Both the position numbers and the translations under genes were made by a program. A model generated the notes under the pieces. The model did no database searches. It saw only the letters and a list, made by a program, of their open reading frames with translations, and was not told the DNA's origin. Shown piece after piece: positions 36,839-47,924 of a stretch of 64,000 nucleotides of DNA; the stretch's first letter is position 1; each line of letters starts with the position of its first letter. This DNA is from Perognathus longimembris pacificus (lineage: Eukaryota; Chordata; Mammalia; Rodentia; Heteromyidae). The stretch is from the NCBI RefSeq assembly GCF_023159225.1, contig NC_063181.1:13599606-13663605 (forward strand). Reading direction: 5' to 3'.

Positions 36839-37280
36839 TAAACAAAAATTTTTGACAAGGTGTGCACAAAGGATACAGTTACAGTTACATAGTAGGGCAG
36901 TGTATACATTTCTTGTGATATCTTACACCCTGTTTTTCTTTCCCTTCCCTAGGTCAGGTAGACATATATACAATACACAGTGTACCAAAAACATATACAG
37001 TAGCCATGTGGCCTATGCCAAAGGAACTTCGCCGAGGGCTTTAAATGTAATGTTGACAATAGACAATATGTCAACAATAGTCTTATATGAACATACATAC
37101 ATAGTTTTTGAGCTATTGTGATCCACTGAGAGGTCTATTTTTGACCCTTATATGTTGAGTAGTTGTTTGGTTTTGGATACATAATGTAGGGTCGCTGACC
37201 TACACCTGTGGGAAATACCATTTGACAAGAATTTTTTGGTTTCGCTGACCTGGTCTCTACTATCTCCCCCTCCCCCCACC

Positions 37281-40200
37281 TTAACAGTCATATATCAAGG
37301 AGATCATGCCCCTTTGTTTTCTGTGTTCTAGGTTTGTCTTGCTCAACATTATTTGTTCAAGTTCTGACAATTTCCCTGCGAATACAAATATTTTACCATT
37401 TCTAATCGCTATGTAGTATTCTATTGTGTATAGGTACCATATTTTTTGGATCCATTCGTCTGTGGAGGGGCATCTGGGTTGTTTCCATATTTTGGCTATT
37501 GTGAATTGTGCAGCAATAAACATGGAAGTGCAAATGTCTTTTTGATATCTTGGGACTTGTTGTTCAGGATAGATGCCTAGGAGTGGTATGGCTTGGTCAT
37601 AGGGTAGGTCTATGTTGAGCTTTTAGAGAAACCTCCATACTGTTCTCAAAAGTGGTTGTACTAATTTGCACTACCACCAACAATGGAGAAGGGTACCTCT
37701 TTCCCTGCACCCCCTCCAGCATTTGTTGTTGTCTGAGTTCAGAGTATAGGCCATTCTAACTGGAGTGAGGTGGTATCTCAGGGTTGTTTTTATTTGCATT
37801 TCCTTTACTGCAAGAGATGTTGAACATTTCCTCATAGGTTTCTTTGCCATTTTTATCTCTTCTCTTGTGAAGTCTCTCTTTAGTTCCTTTGCCCATTTCC
37901 TAATTGGTTTACTGGGCTTGGAGGGGCTTAGTTTTTTTAGTTCTCTGTAGATGATAGATATCAGGCCTTTGTCTGTTGCTGCGCTGGTAAAGATCCTATC
38001 CCATTTGGTTGACTGTCTTTCTATTTTGGAGGCTATGTCCTTAGCTGTGCAGAAACTTTTTATTTTTAAGTAGTCCCATTTGTTGAGTCTCTCCCCTAAC
38101 TGTTGTGCCCCTGGGACTCTATTCAGGAAGTTCCTTCCTGTGCCTTTAAGCTCTAGATTGTTTCCTACTCTGTCCTTCAGTACTTTCAAGGATTCAGGTC
38201 TGATATTGAGGTCTTTGATCCATTTTGAGTTGATCTTGGTGCATGGTGATAGGCTAGGGTCCACCTTGAGTTTTCTGCATATGGCTGCCCAGTTTTCCCA
38301 GCACCAGTAGTTGAAGAGGCTCTGTTTGTTCCATTGTATGTCCTTAGCTCCTTTGTCAAATATCAGCTGACTGTAAGAATGTGGTCTTATTTCTGGGTCT
38401 TCCATTCTAATCCATTGGTCTTCAGGTCTGTTTTTATACCAACACCAGGCTTTTTTGTTTTGATGGCTCTATAGCCGAGCTTGAAGTCTGGTATTGTGAT
38501 ACCTCCTGCATTGCTTTTTTTGCCTAGAATTGCTTTGGCTATTCTAGGTCTTTTGCTGTTCCATATGAATTTATGGGTTGCTTTCTCTATTTCAGTGGAG
38601 AATGTAGCTGGGATTTTGACGGGGATTGCATTAAATTTGTATAACAATTTGGGCAATATGGCCATTTTCACTATATTAATTCTGCCTACCATGAGCATGG
38701 GAGGCCTTTCTATCTCCTTGTGTCTTCTTTGATTTCCCTTATTAGATTTTTGTAGTTCTCATTAAATAGGTCCATCACGTCTTTGGTTAGGTTGATCCCT
38801 AGGTACTTTATTCTTTTTTTGGCTACTGTAAAAGGAATTATTTCCATAATTTCCTTTTTTGCTTGTATATTGCTGGTGTACAGAAAAGCTGCTGACTTTT
38901 GTGGATTGATTTTGTATCCTGCTACTTTGCCAAAATGGTTTATTCAGTGTAGGAGTTTGGGGACTGAGTTTTTTGGGTCCTTCAGATATAAGATCATGTC
39001 ATCTGCGAATAGGGATAGCTTGATTTTTTCCTTGCCAATGTGGATCCCTTTGATGTCCTTCTCTTGTCTTATTGCTATGGCTAGGGATTCCAGCACTATG
39101 TTAAAAAGAAGTGGGGAGAGTGGGCATCCTTGTCTTGTTCCTGAGTTTAGGGGGAATGATTTAAGTTTGTCCCCATTTAATACGATGTTAGCAGTTGGTC
39201 TGTTGTATATGGCTTTTATTGTTTTGAGGAATGTTCCATCTATTCCTGTTCTCTCCAGAGCTTTTAATAAGTATGGATGTTGTATTTTGTCAAAGGCTTT
39301 TTGGGCATCAACTGAGATAACAATGTGATTCTTGATTTTAGTTCTGTTGATGTGATAGATTACATTGATTGATTTACAGATGTTGAACCATCCTTGTGAC
39401 TGTGGGATGAAGCCTACTTGGCCATGGTGTATAATTTTCTTGATCAGTTTCTGGATCCTGTTAGCTAATATTTTATTGAGGAGCTTTGTGTCTGTGTTCA
39501 TTAGTGATATTGGTCTGTAGTTCTCTTTTTCTTGTTGGGTCTTTGCCTGGTTTGGGGATGAGTATAATATTAGCTTCATAGAATGAGTTTGGGATTTCTC
39601 CCTCTGTTTCTATTTCACGGAAGAGTTTGAGGAGTATTGGTATTAGGTCCTCACTAAAGGTTTTGTAGAATTCGTTGGTGAATCCATCTGGGCCTGGGCT
39701 TTTCTTTGTTGGGAGGTTCTTGATTACCCCTTGTATCTTGCTGTACATTATTGATTTATTTAGTTGATTTATTTCTTCTTGGTTCAGTTTGGGCAGTTTA
39801 TACTTCTCTAAAAATTGATCCATTTCTGTAAAATTATTGATTTTTAGTGAGTAGAGGTTCTTGAAATAGTTCTTTATGTTTGTTTGAATGTCATGTGTAT
39901 TTGTTGTGATTTTTCCAGTGGAGTCCCTGATTTTACGTATATGAGTCTCTTCTCTTCTTTTTTTGTAAGTCTTGCGAGGGGTCTGTCGATTTTATTTATT
40001 TTCTCAAAGAACCAGCTTTTAGTCTTATTTATTTGTTGAATGGTCTTTCTATTTTCAATCAGATTTATCTCTTCTTTAATCTTTGTGATCTCTCCTCCTA
40101 GTCATTTCTTGTTTCTCCAGTTGTTTTAGTTTCATCGTGAGGTTATTCACCTGCTCTGTTTCCATTATTTTAATGTGAGTGCTGAGGGCGATGATCTTGC

Positions 40201-41077
40201 CCCTTAGTACTGCCTTAGCTGTGTCCCATAGGTTTCTTTGTGATGTATTTTCATTGTCATTGTGGCTTATGAATTCGTTAATTTCATCTTTAATTTGGTC
40301 TGTGGCCCAAGTGTTGTATAACAGTGTGGGGTTTAGCCTCCAAGAATGTATATAGCGTCTGTGGTAACTGTTGTTATTGAGGGTTACCTTTATTCCACTG
40401 TGGTCAGATATAATACATGGGGTGACGTCAATACTCTTGTATTTGCTGAGGTTCTTTGTGTGGGCTATGATATGGTCTATTTTGGAGTATGATCCATGGG
40501 CTGCTGAGAAGAAGGTGTATTGGGTCTCTGTAGGGTGGAAGATTCTGTACAGATCTGTCAGATCCATTTGGGATATGGTCCTCAGCTCCCTTGCTAATCC
40601 TCTAGGTGTTGAATCTGTCTCTTGGAGAGAGTGGGGTATTAAAGTCACCCACTATGATTGTGTTTGAGTCTATATTGTTCTGTAGTTCTGTGAGAATTTG
40701 CTTGACATATGTAGGGCCTCTTTTGTTCGGTGAGTATTCATTTATCACCGTGATGTCTTGATTCTGGATTTTTCCTTGTAGTAAAATGTAGTGACCTTCT
40801 TTGTCTTTTTGAGTTGATTTTAATGAAAAGTCCAGCTTGTCAAAGATCAGGATGGCTACTCCAGCTGTTTTGGTAGGTGCATTTGCTTGGAAGATCTTCC
40901 TCCATCCTTTTATTCGGAGCCTGTTTTTATCCCTTGCTGTAAGGTGGGTCTCTGGTAGACAACAATGGCAGCTTTTTGTTTGTGGATCCATTCTACCAGT
41001 CTGCTCCTCTTTATCGGAGAGTTTATACCATTTATATTCAAAGAGATCAAGGATAAGAGTGTTTTTTCTCCTTCCAT
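37281..41077 (-). pseudogene. L1 ORF2 (endonuclease-reverse transcriptase), disrupted
   Basis: ORF2p nicks target DNA and reverse-transcribes L1 RNA at the nick. The region is about 3.8 kb, the usual size. It starts at MEGEKTLLSLISLNINGINS (41077). The APE-type endonuclease follows: PETHL near 40950, then SKIDHI and ISDHS, with the catalytic SDH at 40400-40408. Reverse transcriptase: [13 protein letters not shown] near 39690, [13 protein letters not shown] near 39120 and the catalytic FADD at 38998-39009. The C-terminal Cys-rich part has [16 protein letters not shown], ending at a TAG near 37672, and the last open piece ends at 37281. At least four frameshifts (about 40960, 40620, 39530-39480 and 38400) and several stops break it. 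The key catalytic motifs are still readable, so the copy is not very old. Confidence 0.93.
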
Positions 41078-42233
41078 TTTCCTGTTAGGCTCTTTTTCCT
41101 CTTTTTTTTTCTTGTCTTTAGTGAGCTGCTCTTTCTTTTGGGCTCTAGCTATTGTAGTTTCTTTCTGTTTGTCATGTACCATTTCTGTTGGGTGGGGTTC
41201 CCCTCTTAGAATTCTCTGTAGGGCTGGGTTTTTATACACATACTCCCTTAGATCCTCTTTGCTGTTGAAAGATCTGGTTTTCCCCTCAAATATGACTCCA
41301 GCTTCGTTGGATATTTTATTCTACGTTGGCAGTTGTTGGCCTGTAGGACTTGGATGGTGTTCTTCCATTCTCTTCACGCGTGGTAGGTTTGTGTGGAGAG
41401 GTCTGCTGATATTCGGATCCTCTTCCCATTGTAATAAATTTCTTCCTTCGCTTTGGCCGCATTCAAAATTTGCTCTTTATTCTTGACATCTGTAGTCTTG
41501 ATTATTATGTGCCTGGGTGAGGATTTTCTAGGGTCTGTTCTGCCAGTCGTCCTATTGGCTTCGGTTACCTGGATGAGGTCCCTTGTGAGATGGGGGAAGT
41601 TTCCTGCAATCACTTTTTGAAAATATGTTGAAGCCCTCTGCTCTGGTATTAGGCTCCTTCTTCTATTCCAATTTAGTGCAGATTATATCTCTTGTCTTTG
41701 TCCACTAGCTCCTGGATTAGTCTGCCCTGGAGCTTTACCGTTTCTTGGAGTGTGGTAATTTTCTGGACCTTGTCGGCTGCATCATCATCCAAGAGAGAGT
41801 TTCTGGATTCAATATGGTCAATTCTTTGTGCTGTGGATTCAAGTGCGGAGTTTATGAATGTCAGGGAGCTATTTATGGTTGCCAGGTCAGCTCTGATTGT
41901 GGAAATTTCTTCCTTTAAAGAGCTGTATTTTAAATCTATTTTTTCGTGCATTTCGCTTCTCAGGATGTTAAGGTCTTCTTTACCGGAGGTTTGCACTGTA
42001 TCCATTTTTGCTTCCATTTCTTTCTTGGCTTCCTGGAGGTCCTTCGAGACTTCCACTCTAAACTCCTGGAATTGTTTTCTGATTTCGTTTCTGAGGCTTT
42101 CCATCATTTCTGCTATCGTAGCCTCAGTTGTTTTTTTATTCTCCATCTCCTCTTCGGTCGTACTGCTTTTTGGAGCTGGCGAGTTGGCTTGCCCTTTGAT
42201 GAAATTTGTTATATTTCTTTGTGATTTGCGCAT
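41078..42233 (-). pseudogene. L1 ORF1, disrupted
   Basis: ORF1p is the L1 RNA-binding chaperone that coats L1 RNA in the cytoplasmic particle. The frame starts MRKSQRN at 42233 and is open to 41673. It shows a basic N-terminus and a long Lys/Glu-rich coiled-coil region (MESLRNEIRKQF..., LKEEISTIRADLATINSSL). The frame then shifts (between 41673 and 41613), and the RRM/C-terminal part follows with PRHIIIKTTDV and GKRIRISADLS. A TGA at about 41385 follows ...STQTYHA, plausibly a CGA to TGA change. Another shift lies before the REYVYKNPALQRIL segment near 41240. In that last frame no stop separates ORF1 from ORF2. Length is typical of the family. Non-functional. Confidence 0.88.
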
Positions 42234-43383
42234 CTGGAGATCTGTGGGTGGTTTCCCTGGGTTGGCTTTGTGCTGGTTCCCGCTGGTCCGTCAGTGGGAG
42301 ACTTGCTTATGTCCTGGCTCTGGGTTTGAGTTTGGCTGTTGAACCTTACTGCCCAATGGGTGAGCGTGACCTTCTTGATTGTTGCTGAGGTGGTCACCCT
42401 CAATTGTGCCTGCTTGTGCGCTCCTGTGGGGATTTGGGCAAAAGGTCCTCCTGCTGGGGGGGGGCTAGCACGCTGGCCCACGCTGGCCCACCAGGGGACA
42501 TGTGCGTATGCACTCTAGTGCTTCCTTTGGGGATGAGTTGCCCGAGTTGTTGGAGGGTGTTTGTGTCCTCTCACGAATTTGTTGTGGGGGGCGGTATGTG
42601 TCGGCCCCTGCAGGATCAAGTGTCCAGGCGCGGGTTGGTGCCCGAAGACTCTCTGTGCCTCCGCTGTGAGGAGGGCGTGTGTTCAGGCCCAGGTGACCCT
42701 GCTGTGCTGGTGTTGCTCATCAGGGAGCCTGGGGCTTCCACTGCCTACCAGTCCCTGGGCCCCTGCTGGGGAGGGGGCAGGGCCAGTGCAGCCAGTTCAG
42801 GAGGCTCTGCTGGGGCTTTGGGGGGGCGGGATGCCTTGGTGCTGCTCCACCTCTGTTAGTTCCTGTGTCCTTCCAGTGGTCTTAGCGCCACCAGCTATGG
42901 AGTTGCTTTATTACCTTGGGCTAGGGACGGGGAGGCAGGGAGCTCTAGCTTCTTTGTAGGGTTTGGGTCCCTGCTAGAGCTGGTCTCCCGTTTGGAGGGG
43001 GGATAATGGGGAACTTACTGGTCCTGGGTTGAGTGTGTGTCCCACGCTGCTGTGGGCTTTTCGGAGCTGGGGTGCTGTGGTGTAGCAATCAGTACTTTAG
43101 TGGTGGCAGCCCCGGGTTCCCCCATCTGTACCTCGGCTTCCCCAGTCTGTTCGGGCCAGGGTTGGTGACTGGGCGAGGGGTACCCCGGAGATTTTCCAGC
43201 TCCGTGCAGGTTATAGGCTCTTCTTTTTTGTTCTTTTTCATTTCCCGTGTTTCTCTGTTGCTTCTGGTTGTTGGTTTTGCTGGATTCTTGATAGGGTGTT
43301 GGGTGCTGGAGTTCCCAGCTCACTATTCAGTTGGAGTGAGTTGGGGTGCCTCCCTATTGTGACGGCGCCATCTTCTGTCCTTC
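42234..43383 (-). promoter_or_regulatory. L1 5' UTR / internal promoter
   Basis: A 1.15-kb G/C-rich segment upstream of ORF1 with a YY1-type site at its start. No tandem monomers like those of mouse L1 are visible; only a 10-bp unit CGCTGGCCCA is doubled at 42471-42490. Open frames on either strand here reflect base composition. Confidence 0.8.
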
Positions 43384-43490
43384 TGAGTACATTTCTTGTG
43401 GAACCTTGTTACCCCTCCCTCGTTTTTCTCCCACCTTCCCTCTCCTCCTCCCCTCCCCCTCTAAGTTGTAAAGTTCATTTCAAACATATC
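43384..43490 (-). mobile_element. Outer old L1 3' end, second part
   Basis: It continues the 3' UTR of the element at 36504-36590 (GAACCTTGTTACCCCTCCCT, CTCCTCCCCTCCCCCTC). TGAGTACATTT is duplicated at the two junctions. Confidence 0.85.
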
Positions 43491-44480
43491 TTCTTGGGAG
43501 TTAGAATCCACAGGTTGACAAAGGTTTTCAGATTCCAAGCACCTTTACCTGTCACTTCTAATACCTCATTCATGATCAACAGCAAGGCTGATCCTGTCAC
43601 CCTAGGAACACGCTTTATCTGTGACATTATGTTATAAGGACAGAGATGCACTTGATCTATAAAAGTCAGCCATGTACTGTGAGGTCATACGTCAGAAGCA
43701 TCTAAGAAGAGCTTAAACTAATCACATTAGGGGAGGAGAAAAATATAATGAAATCTCGAGAATCGTATATTTATAAGTGTAGACTTCTTCGCATCTCATT
43801 TGGGAATTTCACTTACAGAGGCCATATAATTCACAAGTCATTTGTTCTTAATTTAGTAGAAAGTAATCATGATTACTAAGATTTACACTGGAGTTCTCAA
43901 AATAAGTCAAAACTAGAATGGAATTGCAGGAAAATATTTTAATAGGTTTTTGTTTGTGTTTTCTGTCTGAGAGGGTCCCACTTAAGCAAACTCATAATAT
44001 ATTAAACACTGAATTTTATAAATAGTCCTTCTTGTAATTTAAATTAAGCAAAAACATTAAGTTGATAAACACATTTAAAAAGGTGTAATAACTGAGAAAC
44101 ACATCAGTCAGTTCAATTACTGTAATTCTGAAGAAGGCATTTTGCAACATGTAAACCAGAGGGTAAATCTGATTAAATGAATTGATTACTAAGTAGATGA
44201 TACTGAGATATGGCCAAGGAGGCAATTAAAACTTACTTTTTTTTTTTTTTGCTACAAACTGAGAGATATTGATTGCTATTTTAAAGGAAAACTTTTCCAA
44301 AATTTCAATATGCACTAATTACAAGGATACAAATTTATGAGGGGGCAGATGGCCTTGTGTGTAGGCAAGCAACACTAATATAAAAGATTGACTGTACTAA
44401 TCAAGCTTGTGGTTGCAATTAAGGACAACACTGCTCAAGTTATCTTGGGTTAGACTGTACATTAAGATATTTTTCTTGAC
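43491..44480. other. Upstream flank, unassigned
   Basis: AT-rich non-coding sequence, with a T12 run near 44239. Confidence 0.5.
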
Positions 44481-44492
44481 TTTTAAAAGGGC

Positions 44493-44612
44493 CACAAACA
44501 GTACAAGTAATGTATCCAATGCCTAACGTATGAAACTGTAACCTCTCTGTACATCAGTTTGATAATAAAAATTTGAAAAAAAATAAAACAAATCTAAAAA
44601 TATAAAATAAAA
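44493..44612 (+). mobile_element. Very short L1 3' end
   Basis: AACAGTACAAGTAATGTATC, then CCTCTCTGTACATCAG and an A/T-rich tail; only about 85 bp of L1. TAAAAGGGCC (44483-44492) and TAAAAGAGCC (44613-44622) are a likely TSD with one difference. Confidence 0.85.
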
Positions 44613-44930
44613 TAAAAGAGCCGTTAAATAGCACATGAACATTTTCTATTCGATATAGGATTAATTCAAGTTATGGTTTTCATTTTGGCAGAATTTTGGC
44701 AGAATTTTGGTAGTTGGTTGAGTTGAGGCATTGATTCACATTTTTTTCCTGAAATTTTTATCTATGTAAGTATATTTATTTCAAATATACTCATCATTCT
44801 GTTGATGGCTGAAGGATGACAGCCATTTTATTACTACTAATGGTAATTCATGTCTTCTCTCCATGTTTGTCCCTCTCATGAGCCACCTTTCTGATACATG
44901 GATTTTTGCACTATTTTTCTTTTCTCAAAT

Positions 44931-45420
44931 TTATTCATTTTTAAATCTTACCTTCCTTGTGATTACCTGGCGTTATTTTGCTTTTCTGTTTTCTATTTTA
45001 TTAACGTGAAAAATGGATTTAATTAATTTGAGAATTTCTTTTTATCTAATATGAGATTTAAGTTCTGGAAATGTAACATTAAGGTAGCTGCTGACCCCAT
45101 ATTTGATATATTATGTATTCATTTTCATCCAGCTTCATGCTTTTTTCAGATTATTCTTCCAACTGATAAGTTGAAAGAATTCTTTGACTGATAGTGTGTT
45201 GAGAAATTATTGAAAAAAATATTGCTCAATTTCCAAATGTTTGTAGATATCTCATGTGTTGTTATTAATTTCTATTTTTCTTCTACGTGTCTGAAAAATG
45301 CTCTAATGGTATTCAATTCTGTCAAATTGTTGATAGTTCTTTTCACAAAGATATAGTTCTCATGGTTGATTTAGATATATTTTAAGGAATTAAGATTGAG
45401 AGTTGGCATAAAGTATGAAG
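44931..45420 (-). mobile_element. Old L1 ORF2 fragment
   Basis: Plus-strand text such as TCAATTTCCAAATGTTTGTA and CAATTCTGTCAAATTGTTGA is the complement of mid-ORF2 L1 sequence. The first 200 bp are homologous to 62862-63085. Confidence 0.65.
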
Positions 45421-46010
45421 TTTGAATGAAGTATAGAAAGAAAGAGCACTTCGACTTAGTTTTACTTTCTAAATATAATGTCCTTAAATATTTTTCTTTT
45501 CACATAGAAGGTGCTACAGATGTAGCTTCCAATATCAAATATGAGTTAAAGAACCCATGAGAAAAGTCTTTTATTTACCCTTTTATTTTATCCATTACAA
45601 TGTTCTTATTTCCTTCTGAATTTCTAAGACTTCTTTCTGTTCTCATTTTTTTCCTCCTGTGAACTTTTCCTGTAGCCATACTTCAAAGGGATGTTTGCTA
45701 ATGGACTTTACTTTTCGATTTCTTTCATCATAGTCTTACCAGATATATAATCCATGATTCTTTTCATTCAGTATTTTTTTCAAAACCTCATGTGCTCTCC
45801 TCTGTCTCATCTGAGGAATTTAATTCTATGTGAGTTGTTCTCTAGGAAAGGTAAGTTGTCTTTCTCCAGCTAGTTTAAAGAATTTTCATTTGTAGTTAGA
45901 GGAGGTTCATGGGTTAGAGTTTTTTGGCCATAGTTAACCCAGTCTATAAAGTTTCTGGGACTATGCCAATCACCATACTTAGGAGTTTTCACTTGTTATT
46001 GTCTTTATTT
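45421..46010. other. Upstream flank, unassigned
   Basis: T-rich sequence that may be a further decayed continuation of the L1 at 44931-45420; boundaries unclear. Confidence 0.35.
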
Positions 46011-46011
46011 T

Positions 46012-46125
46012 TTTTCTTATTTATTGTCAAAGTGATGTAAAGAGAGGTTACAGTTTCATATGTTAGGCCTTGGGTATATTTCTTGTACGGTTTGTTACCT
46101 CCTCCTTTTCAGTCTCCTCAGTCTT
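46012..46125 (-). mobile_element. Short L1 3' end
   Basis: Minus-orientation terminus, ATTGTCAAAGTGATGTAAAG, GAGGTTACAGTTTCATATGT, to about 46125; strongly 5'-truncated. Confidence 0.85.
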
Positions 46126-46374
46126 GTACTCTAGCCAATATTATTAATATCTGCTTTTTTGTTAATTTCACCCAGGTTACTAAGATATTGTGCTTTATCT
46201 TTGTCAGTATATGCTTTTCCCTAAAGAGGAAAGGTAGGTAAAAATGAACTAATATTTTCACTAGTTATCAACTTCAATGATTCTATCATCTGTTATCATT
46301 GCTAAACTATTGAACCATCAGTAAGATTATTTCAATTATTATATTATCAGGTCTCAAATCTCTAGATTTCTTTT

Positions 46375-46741
46375 TAAAATTTTTTATTGTCACGGTGATT
46401 TACAGAGGGGTTACAGTTACATACATAAGATAGTTACATACATAAGATAGTGAGTACATTTCTTATCAAACTTGTTGCCTCATCCCCCCTCATTTTTCTC
46501 CCACCTTCCTGCCTCCTGATACCCAGCCCCATCTCCACCCCAAGTTACACAGTTGGTTTACAACATATTGTCTTGTAAGTATTGCTATATTGGTTCACCT
46601 TTTACCCTTTGTCTCACCATTTTGATGTTCCCTTCCCTTTCCCTTCCCTAACCAAAATCGAATACAGTGACAGCAGGTGCTAAAACATAGGGAAGAAAAC
46701 CAAAGAAAAAAGAAATAATTTCACAGTGCATTAAAATAATA
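46375..46741 (-). mobile_element. L1 3' UTR with 19-bp TSD
   Basis: A minus-orientation 3' UTR of about 367 bp (TTTATTGTCACGGTGATTTA ... AACAGGTGC block). The 19-bp AAATCTCTAGATTTCTTTT occurs perfectly at 46356-46374 and 46742-46760. An internal tandem duplication of AGTTACATACATAAGAT lies at about 46418-46452. Confidence 0.95.
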
Positions 46742-46989
46742 AAATCTCTAGATTTCTTTTGGATCCTTTCACAACTTTCACATTTCCAATTGAGTTTTGC
46801 TGTCTTTATTGTTGGCAAAAATGTAGTACTTTATTATATACTATACGGCATGTTGTAAAGATATCTTGGCTGGAAATTTAGCTGTAGTAACATTTCCCAG
46901 CAAAAGTGGAGTTCCTCCTTTGTTCTAAGCTGAAGGACAGAATCAACTGCGCTTGAACAAATTGGAAAATAACCTTGAAATTGTATTTG

Positions 46990-47086
46990 TTCTCAAAGCC
47001 AATTTAATCCTGTAATCCTTGCTACTCAGAAGGCTGAGATCTAAGGATCGCCTTTTGAAATCTGCCAGGGCAAGAAAGTCTTTGAG
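46990..47086 (+). mobile_element. Composite SINE, first half (split)
   Basis: B1/Alu-like unit in plus orientation (CTGTAATCCTTGCTACTCAG, AAGGCTGAGATCTAAGGATC). It breaks at 47086 and resumes at 47686 after an L1 insertion. Confidence 0.85.
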
Positions 47087-47670
47087 CTATTGTGATCCTC
47101 TGCTAGGACTACCCTAGACATATGATAATTATTGCTAATGAGGTCAACCATGGAATCTATGTTTCTTTGGGTCTGGCTGACTTTACTTAATATGATTTTT
47201 CACAATAGCTCAATAGATACGTACATATGATCACATAAGAAAATGGTAAGTGAAATGAACTTCAAAATATGGAAACGAGGTTTCTCATGGTTGTTATTTT
47301 TAATGTACTTTGTGAAATTATTTATTTTTTTCTTTCATTTTTCTTCACTATGGCTTATCCTTTGTTGTAACTGTCTGTATTTGATTTTGAAACACTTGAG
47401 TATTATATATACATTTATCTGAATTAGGGAACGGAAGGGGAACATCAAAATGGGGAGACAAAGGATGAAAGGGGAACCAATGCAACAGTAATACTCACAT
47501 GACAATATGTTGGAAATTAACTGTGCAACTCGAGTGGGAGGGATTGAGGGGAGGTAAAGTGGGAGAACAATGACGGAATGAGTAACATGTATGACAATAA
47601 ATGTACTCACTACCTTATATATGTAACTGTAGCCCCTCTGTATATTACCTTGACAATAATTTTTTTTTTA
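47087..47670 (+). mobile_element. L1 3' end with inverted 5' segment, inside a SINE
   Basis: 47087-47200 is L1 sequence in minus orientation (GCTATTGTGATCCTCTGCTA ... TTTCTTTGGGTCTGGCTGAC). From about 47201 the L1 3' UTR reads in plus orientation (CACAATAGCTCAATAG, ATATGATCACATAAGAAAAT ... CCCCTCTGTATATTACC) to its A-rich end. AAGAAAGTCTTTGAG (47072-47086) and AAGAAAGACTTTGAG (47671-47685) are its TSD with one difference. Confidence 0.9.
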
Positions 47671-47685
47671 AAGAAAGACTTTGAG

Positions 47686-47815
47686 AGACTTGTCTCACAT
47701 TAGGCACCAATAAAAGCCAGTAAAGCTGGAACTCAAGTGGTAGAGCACTATCCTATAACAAAATACTCAAGAATAGCACCCAGGCCCAGGCCCTGAGTTC
47801 AAACCCCATCACTGG
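47686..47815 (+). mobile_element. Composite SINE, second half (split)
   Basis: tRNA-like half: CTGGAACTCAAGTGGTAGAG, GCCCTGAGTTCAAACCCCAT. It continues the SINE interrupted at 47086. Confidence 0.85.
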
Positions 47816-47921
47816 TAGGAAGGAAGGAAGGAAGGAAGGAAGGAAGGAAGGAAGGAAGGAAAGAAGGAAGGAAGGAAGGAAGAAAGGAAGGAAGGAAGGA
47901 AGGAAGGAAGGGAAGAAAAAG
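47815..47921 (+). repeat. (GGAA)n microsatellite at SINE tail
   Basis: About 25 GGAA units with AAGAAGG interruptions, probably grown from the SINE's A-rich tail. Confidence 0.95.
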
Positions 47922-47924
47922 AAT

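Larger units (their letters stand above)
36591..43383 (-). mobile_element. Near-full-length L1 retrotransposon
   Basis: About 6.8 kb, including a SINE in its tail. It has a complete order on the minus strand: 5' UTR (43383-42234), ORF1 (from 42233), ORF2 (41077-37281), 3' UTR (37280 to about 36849) and an A/T-rich tail. TGAGTACATTT flanks it at 36580-36590 and 43384-43394. The 5' terminus begins AGGACAGAAGATGGCGCC, carrying a YY1-type AAGATGGC site at 43367-43374, the same placement as in human L1, which argues for a true full-length 5' end. Both ORFs are broken, so this copy cannot move by itself. Confidence 0.95.

Noticed and set aside
38783..42342. Plus-strand frames of 173-216 codons over the L1
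   Set aside because: They are antisense shadows of L1 ORF1 and ORF2, whose motifs read on the minus strand.
42404..42959. Antisense open frames in the L1 5' UTR, as a possible ORF0-like gene
   Set aside because: ORF0 is known from primates; here the frames are explained by GC-rich composition and show no recognisable feature.
47815..47921. CRISPR-like or functional array in the GGAA repeat
   Set aside because: A simple tetranucleotide repeat grown from a SINE tail; no spacer-repeat structure anywhere in the window.
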